Below are positions 1 through 7,200 of a DNA stretch of 11,874 nt, one piece after another (the first letter of the stretch is position 1; each line of letters starts with the position of its first letter). The DNA is from JANOQP01 sp044227705. GTDB taxonomy: Bacteria > Bacteroidota > Bacteroidia > Chitinophagales > Saprospiraceae. The translations under genes were made by a program, and so were the position numbers. Where the stretch lies: contig JBGAWE010000148.1 of the NCBI GenBank assembly GCA_044227705.1, forward strand, positions 1 through 11,874, in the 5' to 3' direction. A model generated the notes under the pieces. It was not told the origin of the DNA and did not search any database. It saw nothing but the letters and a program-made list of their open reading frames with translations.

Positions 1-1
1 G

Positions 2-751
2 GCTGCGACGGGAAGCCGCCGCTGGCTCCTCGGTTTCACGCTCATGGCATTCGGATACGGGGCCGCCGCGCTCTGGGACTTCTACCGCTGGGGCTACGAC
101 TATGGCCACAACCTCAACCCGCACGCCGCCATCGTGGTGCCGGGGATGAGCTACCAGCCGCCGGTCGTCGGCTACAAGAACCTGCTCAACTTCACCGCCT
201 ATTCAGGCCCCGACGCGGGCGGCTGGCTCATCATCGCAGTAGGCGCGGTGGCCACCTTGCTGACGGCATGGGAGTTCTTTTTCAAGAACAGGTTTTCAAA
301 AAAAGCGGCGGTGGGCGGCGGCGCAAGGGTCGCGGCGGCGGTCTTTTCGACCCTGCTGATGTCGTCGTGCGCGGGAGGGCCGGAGCCGCTCGAGTACGGC
401 CGCGACCAGTGTTTTCATTGCAAAATGACGCTGACCGACCGCCGTTTCGGGGCGGAGGTCGTCTCGAAAAAAGGGAAGGCTTTCAAATTCGACGACCTCA
501 ACTGCCTGGTCGACTTCCTCAACAGCGGCCAGCTCCCGGTCGGTGAGGTCGGGCAGATGCTGGTGGTTGACTTCTCGAAACCGGGCCACTTGATTTCAGC
601 CGAGACGGCTTTTTACGTCAAAAGCCACGACCTGAAAAGCCCGATGGCGGGAAACACGGCGGCCTTCCAGACGCGCGACGCACTCGACAAGGTGATGAAA
701 AACACGGGCGGCGAGCCGCTCGACTGGCTTTTCGTCCGCTCAAATCTTTGA
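2..751 (+). CDS. nosL: Nos-operon membrane protein fused in frame to NosL (5' partial)
   Basis: The frame is open from base 2, so the start lies upstream of the window; the first internal ATG is at 44. Counting from that ATG, the N-terminal part (residues 1-80) has a hydrophobic stretch beginning just before it, a conserved-looking aromatic loop (WDFYRWGYDYGHN, PGMSYQPP, GYKNLLNF) and a second membrane helix at about 61-80. I believe this matches a membrane protein found near nosL in Bacteroidota nos clusters, but that is from memory. With no stop codon it continues into a lipoprotein-like signal (hydrophobic, then LMSSC, Cys109) and a NosL domain: CxxCxM at Cys123/Cys126/Met128, a DLNC motif, and a SPMAGNTAAF motif near 199-208. 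NosL is an outer- or periplasm-facing lipoprotein that delivers Cu(I) for N2O reductase maturation. It ends 3 bp before nosD. NosL identity is secure. Whether the product is a true fusion is uncertain: a GTG at 311 could start NosL alone, or an indel may have removed a stop. Confidence 0.85.
   Translation, partial: AATGSRRWLLGFTLMAFGYGAAALWDFYRWGYDYGHNLNPHAAIVVPGMSYQPPVVGYKNLLNFTAYSGPDAGGWLIIAVGAVATLLTAWEFFFKNRFSKKAAVGGGARVAAAVFSTLLMSSCAGGPEPLEYGRDQCFHCKMTLTDRRFGAEVVSKKGKAFKFDDLNCLVDFLNSGQLPVGEVGQMLVVDFSKPGHLISAETAFYVKSHDLKSPMAGNTAAFQTRDALDKVMKNTGGEPLDWLFVRSNL
311..751 (+). other. NosL copper-chaperone domain with alternative GTG start
   Basis: This marks the part of the fused frame that would be a normal NosL on its own. 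GTG at 311 would give a 146-residue protein with a 19-residue lipoprotein signal ending in LMSS before the acylated Cys, which is an ordinary NosL layout and size. The copper-binding CxxCxM motif follows 14 residues after the lipobox Cys. No ATG lies between the upstream membrane helix and the lipobox. Bacteroidota often lack Shine-Dalgarno sites, so the absence of one before 311 does not decide the question. Confidence 0.5.
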
Positions 752-754
752 CGC

Positions 755-2023
755 ATGGCTCGGCTGCTCTCCATTTTGATGCTTTTCTGCCTGCCCTTCG
801 CGGCGGGAGCGGCGCGGATTCGCGTCGGCGAGGGCAATTTTTTCAAAAAAATAAAGCCCGCCATCGCCGCCGCCCGACCGGGCGACACGCTCGTCGTCGA
901 GGCCGGTTTTTATGCCGAGGGGAATATCATCGTCGACAAGCCGCTCGCGCTCCTGGGCTCGGGCTGGCCAGTGGTTGACGGGCAGGGGCGCGACGAGGTC
1001 TTCACCATTAAATCCGGCTTTGTCAGCATCCGAGGTTTCGAGGTGCGCGGCTCCGGTCAGATGTCGACGATGGACCTTGCGGGCATCAAAGTGCTGGCCG
1101 TCAACGATGTGCGGATAGAAAAAAATCGAATCCACGGCTGCCAGTTCGGCATCTACCTCTCGAACGCGGCCCACTGCCGGGTCGCGTGGAACGAGGTGCG
1201 CGGCCCGTTCGCCGGTCGGCCCGACGGCTCGGGTTGCGGCGATACGAGCGGCCAACAGGACGTCGGCAACGGCATCCACCTCTGGAAGTGCGACAGTGCC
1301 GACATCGAGCGCAACACCATAACCGGGCAGCGCGACGGTATCTATTTCGAGTTCGTCACCCACTCGACGGTGGCCGACAACCGCAGCGAGGGCAACCAGC
1401 GCTACGGCCTGCACTTCATGTTCTCGCACAACGACCGCTACGCAGGCAACACCTTCCGCGACAACGGGGCGGGCGTGGCCGTCATGTTCTCGCACGGCGT
1501 GGAGATGCGCGGCAACCTGTTCGAGCTGAACCTGGGCGCATCGGCCTACGGGCTTTTGTTGAAAGAGATAACCGACAGCAGAATCCTCCAAAACCGCTTC
1601 GAGCGCAACTCGGCGGGCATCTACATGGAGGGGGCAAACCGAATGCTCGTAGAGGGAAACGTCTTCAAGGAGAACGGCTGGGCGCTGCGCGTGCAGGCCA
1701 GTTGCGACGGCGACACGGTGCGCGGCAACGACTTTTTCGGCAACAGCTTCGACGTGTCGACCAACGGCTCGCTCGTCCTCAACACGTTCGACGGCAACTA
1801 TTGGGACCGCTACGAGGGCTACGACCTCGGCCGCGACGGCTCGGGCGACGTGCCTTTCCGGCCGGTGAGCCTCTACTCGGTGGTGGTCGAACGGGTGCCG
1901 ATCGGGCTGGTCTTGATGCGCTCTTTCATGGTCTACCTGCTCGACAAGGCAGAGAAGTTCATGCCTTCGCTCACGCCTGAGGGGCTGGTCGATAGGTGGC
2001 CAAGGATGCGGCCGGTTTGTTGA
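755..2023 (+). CDS. nosD: NosD, periplasmic copper-processing protein of N2O reductase maturation
   Basis: The 422-residue protein has a signal peptide (about residues 1-19, ending AAGA). It then has a right-handed parallel beta-helix built from many CASH/PbH1-type turns (GIYLSNA, GNGIHLWKC, DGIYFEF, YGLHFMFSHN, AGIYMEGAN, each followed by an N-x-[IF] rung). The C-terminal part carries the NosD signature GNYWDRYEGYDLGRDGSGDVP (spread over 347-367) followed by PFRPVSLYS. In characterised systems NosD binds the NosFY transporter on the periplasmic side, receives copper from NosL and passes it to apo-NosZ. Length and ending are normal and I see no missing element. The ATG lies 3 bp after the NosL stop, which implies translational coupling. 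A generic beta-helix protein is the only alternative, and the C-terminal signature and neighbours argue against it. Confidence 0.96.
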   Translation: MARLLSILMLFCLPFAAGAARIRVGEGNFFKKIKPAIAAARPGDTLVVEAGFYAEGNIIVDKPLALLGSGWPVVDGQGRDEVFTIKSGFVSIRGFEVRGSGQMSTMDLAGIKVLAVNDVRIEKNRIHGCQFGIYLSNAAHCRVAWNEVRGPFAGRPDGSGCGDTSGQQDVGNGIHLWKCDSADIERNTITGQRDGIYFEFVTHSTVADNRSEGNQRYGLHFMFSHNDRYAGNTFRDNGAGVAVMFSHGVEMRGNLFELNLGASAYGLLLKEITDSRILQNRFERNSAGIYMEGANRMLVEGNVFKENGWALRVQASCDGDTVRGNDFFGNSFDVSTNGSLVLNTFDGNYWDRYEGYDLGRDGSGDVPFRPVSLYSVVVERVPIGLVLMRSFMVYLLDKAEKFMPSLTPEGLVDRWPRMRPVC

Positions 2024-2050
2024 ACGCCGCTTTTTCTGTTCATTTCTAAA

Positions 2051-2635
2051 ATGCTCAATCGCATGAAAATCAACCATTTGCCGCTGGCTTTGGCCACATT
2101 GCTGGCCGCTGCGACCCTGACCAACTGCGCCCAAAACGCCCCGTCGGCCAGCACCACCACCTCCGAGGCGACGCCGCCGGTGGGCGGCGGACAGGCTTCT
2201 GTAAAAGACGACATCTCCCAAAAGGACATCGTCAAAGTGGCCGCCGGAAGCCCCGACCACACGACGCTCGTGGCGGCCGTGACCGCCGCAGATTTGGTCA
2301 ATGTGCTGTCGAATGCCGGGCCGTTCACGGTCTTCGCGCCGACCAACGCCGCCTTCTCCGCGCTGCCCACCGGGACGGTCGAGGGCCTGCTCAAGCCGGA
2401 GAAAAAGGGCGACCTGCAGAACATCCTCCAATACCACGTTGCCGTGGCGGTCTACAAGCCGGAGATGCTGCAGGACGGGCAGGTCATCAACATGGCCAAC
2501 GGCGACAACATCAAAATCGGGGTCGCGGGCGGCAAAATCACGGTGAACGGGACGGCGCACGTCATCGCCAGCATCCCGGCTTCCAACGGCATCATCCATG
2601 TAGTCGACGGGGTGCTCTTGCCGCCGAGCAAATAA
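2051..2635 (+). CDS. Fasciclin (FAS1) domain lipoprotein within the nos operon
   Basis: The 194-residue protein has a lipoprotein signal (hydrophobic 9-21, lipobox LTNC, Cys26), a Ser/Thr/Pro/Gly-rich linker (about 27-55) and a single FAS1 domain (about 58-192). The FAS1 marks are the H1 box GPFTVFAPTNAAF (90-102), the central YH pair (128-129) and the H2 box NGIIHVVDGVLLP (179-191). A second ATG at 2063 gives a more usual signal peptide (MKINHLPLALATLL) and may be the true start. FAS1 domains mediate protein or surface contacts and no catalytic role is expected. The gene sits 27 bp after nosD and 8 bp before nosF, so it is almost certainly co-transcribed with the maturation genes. A role as scaffold or partner for periplasmic Nos proteins is inference from position only. 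Confidence 0.9.
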   Translation: MLNRMKINHLPLALATLLAAATLTNCAQNAPSASTTTSEATPPVGGGQASVKDDISQKDIVKVAAGSPDHTTLVAAVTAADLVNVLSNAGPFTVFAPTNAAFSALPTGTVEGLLKPEKKGDLQNILQYHVAVAVYKPEMLQDGQVINMANGDNIKIGVAGGKITVNGTAHVIASIPASNGIIHVVDGVLLPPSK

Positions 2636-2643
2636 GCCAGTCG

Positions 2644-3351
2644 ATGCTCGAAACCATTTCGCTCACCAAAAATTTCGGCAAGCTCCTCGCCCTTGACGGC
2701 GTCGGCGTCCGCATGGTCGAGGGGCAGGCCGTCGCCCTAGTCGGGCCGAACGGGTCGGGGAAGACCACTTTTTTGAAGTGTGTCCTCGGCCTCGTCGTGC
2801 CCGACGGGGGCGATGTTTTGCTCGAAGGCCGCTCGGTTTTGGGGAAATGGGAGCATCGAAAAAGCATCGGCTATATGCCCCAAATCGGCCGGTACCCGGA
2901 GAATCTGCGCGTCCGGCAACTGTTCGAGATGATGAAAGAGCTGCGCGAAGGCCCGGCCGCCATTGACGACGACTTGATGAAAGGCTTCGGCGTGAAAAAC
3001 TTCGAGGACAAAGCGATGCGCACCCTCTCCGGCGGGACGCGGCAAAAGGTCTCGGCCTGCCTCGCCTTCCTGTTCTCCCCGCCCGTGCTTGTGCTCGACG
3101 AGCCGACGGCCGGGCTGGATCCGTTGTCGGCGGAGATTTTGAAAGAAAAAGTCCTTTTGGAGAAGAAAAAAGGGCGGCTCGTGCTCGTCACGTCGCACAT
3201 CCTGAGCGACCTCGAGGACATGGCGACCGACGTTCTTTATCTGATGGACGGTCGCGTCCGCCTGTTCGAGCCGATTGAGAAACTCAAGCGCGACCACGGC
3301 TCCGACCGCCTCGACCGCGCCATCGCCCACCTCATGAAACAAGGCGCATGA
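2644..3351 (+). CDS. nosF: NosF, ABC transporter ATPase for N2O reductase maturation
   Basis: This is a 235-residue ABC ATPase with every hallmark intact: Walker A GPNGSGKT (34-41), Q-loop Gln80 in YMPQ, ABC signature LSGGTRQKV (128-136), Walker B VLVLDEP (148-154), D-loop AGLD, and H-loop His185 in VTSHI. Length fits NosF. It lacks the long C-terminal extension of many other CcmA/YadG-type ATPases. In the known complex two NosF and two NosY subunits associate with NosD, and ATP hydrolysis in the cytoplasm drives maturation of the copper-sulfide centre of NosZ in the periplasm. Its stop overlaps the nosY start as ATGA, so the two are translationally coupled. On its own the ATPase family would be ambiguous, but the flanking nosD and nosY settle it. 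Confidence 0.95.
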   Translation: MLETISLTKNFGKLLALDGVGVRMVEGQAVALVGPNGSGKTTFLKCVLGLVVPDGGDVLLEGRSVLGKWEHRKSIGYMPQIGRYPENLRVRQLFEMMKELREGPAAIDDDLMKGFGVKNFEDKAMRTLSGGTRQKVSACLAFLFSPPVLVLDEPTAGLDPLSAEILKEKVLLEKKKGRLVLVTSHILSDLEDMATDVLYLMDGRVRLFEPIEKLKRDHGSDRLDRAIAHLMKQGA

Positions 3352-4118
3352 CTCTGAAAATCGTCAAGCACGTCCTCTTCGACATCCTGCAAAGCCGGAC
3401 GGTCGTCGGCTATGCGGGTTTCCTGCTGGCGGTCTCAACGGGCCTTTTCCGCGTCAGCGACGACGCGGCGAAAGGGCTGGTCGGCCTGCTCAACGTCGTT
3501 TTGACGGTCGTTCCGCTCGTCTCGACGGTCTTCGCGACCGTCCATTTTTACAACGCCTCCGAGTTTGTCGAGCTGCTGGCTGCGCAGCCGTTGCGCCGCT
3601 CGGCCATCCTTTGGGGAGAATTTGTCGGCGCGGCGGGCGCGCTCGCGGCGGCCATTTTGCTGGGCCTCGGGCTTCCCATCCTGCTTTTTTCGCCCAATCT
3701 CACGGGGCTTTTCCTCCTACTCGCCGCGCTGGCTTTGAACAAGGTTTTTGTCGCCATCGCCCTGCTGGTCTTCGTCTGCGCCCGCGACAAGGCTCGGGGC
3801 ATCGGGGCGGCGCTGCTCGTGTGGTTCTTTTTCTCGGTGCTTTATGACGCGCTGGTTTTGCTACTCATGTTCGGCCTCGCCGACTGGCCGCTCGAACAGC
3901 CGATGCTCGCCCTCACCGCCCTCAACCCCATCGACCTGGCCCGCGTGGCCATGCTTTTGCAAATGGACTCGGCCGCGCTGATGGGCTACACGGGGGCGCT
4001 TTTCCGTGATTTTTTGGGGACGGGTTGGGGCATCGCGGTGGCGTTGCTGCTCATCTCGCTGTGGGTGCTTGTGCCGCTCGGGCTGGCGCTGCGTGTTTTC
4101 AGGAGGAAGGATTTGTAG
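3348..4118 (+). CDS. nosY: NosY, ABC transporter permease for N2O reductase maturation
   Basis: The 256-residue inner-membrane protein has six predicted helices at about 19-35, 43-67, 88-115, 119-145, 150-177 and 225-250. A large loop between helices 5 and 6 carries the ALNPIDLARV segment (191-200) typical of NosY and related ABC-2 permeases. The C-terminus is basic and short (VFRRKDL), as in the family. It should form the membrane part of the NosFY transporter with the preceding ATPase, whose stop codon it overlaps by 4 bp. It is the last nos gene in the window. The 98-bp spacer after it contains no open gene and has a promoter for the next one, so the operon appears to end here, although I see no hairpin-plus-T-tract terminator. 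Confidence 0.95.
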   Translation: MTLKIVKHVLFDILQSRTVVGYAGFLLAVSTGLFRVSDDAAKGLVGLLNVVLTVVPLVSTVFATVHFYNASEFVELLAAQPLRRSAILWGEFVGAAGALAAAILLGLGLPILLFSPNLTGLFLLLAALALNKVFVAIALLVFVCARDKARGIGAALLVWFFFSVLYDALVLLLMFGLADWPLEQPMLALTALNPIDLARVAMLLQMDSAALMGYTGALFRDFLGTGWGIAVALLLISLWVLVPLGLALRVFRRKDL

Positions 4119-4177
4119 GTCGGCAGCTGGGGAAGTCCGTCAGAAAATCGTGACAAAATCCTCGCGGCAGCTTTTTC

Positions 4178-4185
4178 TACCTTTG
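4178..4185 (+). promoter_or_regulatory. Bacteroidota-type -7 promoter element upstream of giant adhesin gene
   Basis: TACCTTTG matches the Bacteroidota sigma-ABfr -7 consensus TAnnTTTG at every fixed base. It lies 31 bp before the ATG at 4217, giving a short leader of about 25 nt. The -33 region is weak: GTGACA at 4150-4155 is the nearest candidate, at a slightly long spacing. The element falls in the only sizeable intergenic gap of the first 8.7 kb, which supports independent transcription of the adhesin gene. No other regulatory motif in 4119-4216 is convincing. Confidence 0.55.
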
Positions 4186-4216
4186 GCGAACCTTCTCATA
4201 CACAAAAGCTCCGAGC

Positions 4217-7200
4217 ATGAAGCAACTCGCCATTCTCCTTTTTTCCCTTTTTTTCATCGCAAAAACCTCGGCCCAGTGCGGCGTTACCGTCAATGCGGGG
4301 CCTGACATCCACTACTGCCAGGGCGACCCCGACCCCGAGCTGCACGGCTCCTTCAGCGGCACCCCATTTTGGTGGCACTGGACGCCCGCTACCGGCTTGA
4401 GCAACGGAAAGACCCTCAACCCGATGGTCCTTGGCCTCAACGGCAACCGCAAGTACAAGCTGCAGGCCAGCGGCTGGTCGGCGCAGAACCTCGTATTCAA
4501 CGGCGACTTCGAGCAGGGGAACACCGGCTTCGTCACGGAGCTGACCAATTCGACCAACCTCGCAGTTGCCAACCGGTACGCCGTCACCGACCAACTGGTG
4601 CCGCTCAACCCGGCCTCGCTCAGCAACTGCGCCGACCACACGACCGGCTCGGGGAAAATGTTCGTCGCCAACATGAGCGGCCCCGGCAAAAAGGTGATGC
4701 AGTTCGACCTCCCAGCGAAGGTCGGCTCGCAGTACCGCCTGCGTTTTTGGGTGATGAACCCCAGTTGGCAGACCAACTCGAGCAGCGTTCAGGTCCATTT
4801 CAACGGCGGGCCGATGTCGCCGTGGATAATCTCGCCAGCGGCGGGCGGCATCTGCGAATGGGTCATGTATGAATACACCATCTTCAGCAACTGGAACGTG
4901 ATGGCCTTCCAAGTCTTCGCCAACGCGGCGGGCTACATCGCGATCGACGACGTCGAAATCGTCGAACAGTGCGAGGTCGAGGATGAGGTCTCGGTCATCT
5001 ACCACCCGAAGCCGCCGCTGACCACCGTCAGCGCGACCATCTGCGAGGGCGACAGCTACACCGTCGGCAACGAGACCTTCGACTCGGAGGGGAACTACTA
5101 CATCCCCGTCCAAACCTGGTACGGCTGCGACTCGATCGTCCAGCTCCAGTTGCACACCGTCCGCATCAAGCCGACCATCCTGCCGAGCGACCCGGCGTTC
5201 AGCTGCTACATCCCCAACGTCCTCCTCACGGCGGGCAACACAGGAGCCTTCCCACCGGGGACAAAGTTCCATTGGACCACATCTGGCGGCGGCACCATTC
5301 AGGGCAACCCCAACTCGACCGGCGTTTTCGCCGCCACGCCCGGCACCTATTTTTTGAAAACCACCTACGACCTCAACGGCCTCCACTGCGCCGACTCGAC
5401 GGACACGCAGGTGACGGTCCCGGTCGATGTGCCGGTGGCGAAGGCCGGGGCACCCAAGGCCATCGGGTGCGTCAGCCCGACCGTCGCGCTGGCGGGGAGC
5501 TACCTGGGCGGGCAGAATTTTCAGGTGAACTGGACGACGCCAAACGGGCAGATTCTTTCTGGTCAAAACACCGTCACGCCGACCGTCGGCGCGGGCGGCA
5601 CCTATATTTTAACGGTGACGAACCTCGCCAATGGCTGCTCCGACGTCGACACGACGACCGTCGCCGTCAACATGGACGTGCCGCTGGCCAACGCCGGGCA
5701 ACCCGCGACGCTCAATTGTCTGGCTACGACTGTTAGCCTTTCAGGGCAAGCAGCGACGGGGCCGAATTTTGAGTTCACGTGGACGACGCCCGACGGGCAT
5801 TTCACCGGCGGGCTGAACACCCTCTCGCCGACGGTCGACAAGCCGGGACAGTATTTTTTGAGTGTTTTGAACAAGAACAACGGCTGCATCGGCACCTCTT
5901 CTGTCACCATCCCACAGGACATCACGAAGCCGGATGCGCAAATCGGGCAGCCTTTCACCATCAACTGCTACGCGCCGAACCCGGCCATCAACGCCAGTTC
6001 GTCGAGCGGCTTCGCGCCACAATGGACGACGGTCGGCGGGCATTTCACGGGCGGGACGAACACCTTCCAGCCGACGGTCGACGAGGCGGGGCTTTACTTT
6101 TTGAAAGTCGTCAACCCCGTCAATTTCTGCGAGACGAACCTCTCGGTGCAGGTTTCCAAAAACATCTCCTTCCCCTCCGCGAGCATCGCGCCGCCGCCCC
6201 AGCTCGATTGCGCCAGCCAGACGGGGACGCTCATCGGCGGCTACTCGAACGCGGGGAACAGCCCGGCATTCAACTGGACGACCGCCGACGGCCACGTCGC
6301 CAGCGGCCAGAACTCGCCCACGCCGACAGTCGACGCGACGGGCAACTACCTGTTCACCGTGACGAACCCGGACAACGGCTGCTCCGCCTCCGCGCAGGTG
6401 ACAGTGACGGGGAGCCTCGTGCTGCCGGTCTTCAGCATCGCGCCGCCCGCCCGGCTGAACTGTTACAACCAGACCGTCGCCCTTTCGGCCACGCCGGGAA
6501 ACTTCAGCTATCAATGGACGACGAGCGGGGGCCAAATCCTCGGCGGCGGCAACACGCCGAACGCGACGGCCGGCGCGCCCGGCACCTATCAACTCGTGGT
6601 GACCAGCAACTTCAACAGCTGCACAGCAGCGAAAACGGTGCTGGTTGAAAAGACGCAGCCGCCGACCGTCTCGGTTTCCTCGACTCAAAACGCGGCCTGT
6701 TTTGGTCAAAATTCCGGCTCTGCGACGGCCTCGGCAGCGAACGGCTGGGGGACTTACAGCTTTGTTTGGTCGAGCGGCCAGTTCGGCCCGACGGCCAGCA
6801 ACCTGCCATCCGGCCCGGTCAGCGTGACGGTGACGGACGCGGATTTCTGCACCGCAACGGCCACGACCTTCGTCGCGCAGCCGCCGCAGCTCCTCGCCGG
6901 GGCGACCTCGACGCCGCAGACCAACGTCAACAGCATCGACGGGACGGCAACCGCCTCGGGCAACGGCGGCACGCCGGGCTACACCTTCCTCTGGTCGAAC
7001 GGCATGACATCGCCGACCATCACGGGCCTTTTCCCCGGCCCGTACACCGTGACCGTGACCGACGCGAACGGCTGCAAAGCGGTGGCAACCGTCACGGTCT
7101 CCGAGGCCCCCTGCCAAATCTCGCTGACCGGCACGGCGACCGACGAGCTTTGCCACGATTCGCACGACGGAAGCATCACGGCACTGGCCGTGAACGATGC

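Noticed and set aside
740..2599. Minus-strand 619-residue open frame opposite nosD and the FAS1 gene
   Set aside because: Low-complexity Arg/Val/Asp/His-rich translation with no domain; a high-GC shadow of two clearly real genes.
4139..4154. FNR/CRP-like operator GTCA-N8-TGAC
   Set aside because: The arms are only 4 bp with no match to a known half-site pair; likely chance.
4121..4172. Intrinsic terminator after nosY (CGGCAGCT twice, then CTTTTTCT)
   Set aside because: The two 8-mers at 4121-4128 and 4165-4172 are direct repeats, not inverted, so they cannot form a stem; the T run is not preceded by a hairpin.
4196..5566. Minus-strand 456-residue open frame
   Set aside because: Shadow composition and overlap with the adhesin promoter, signal peptide and jelly-roll region on the + strand.
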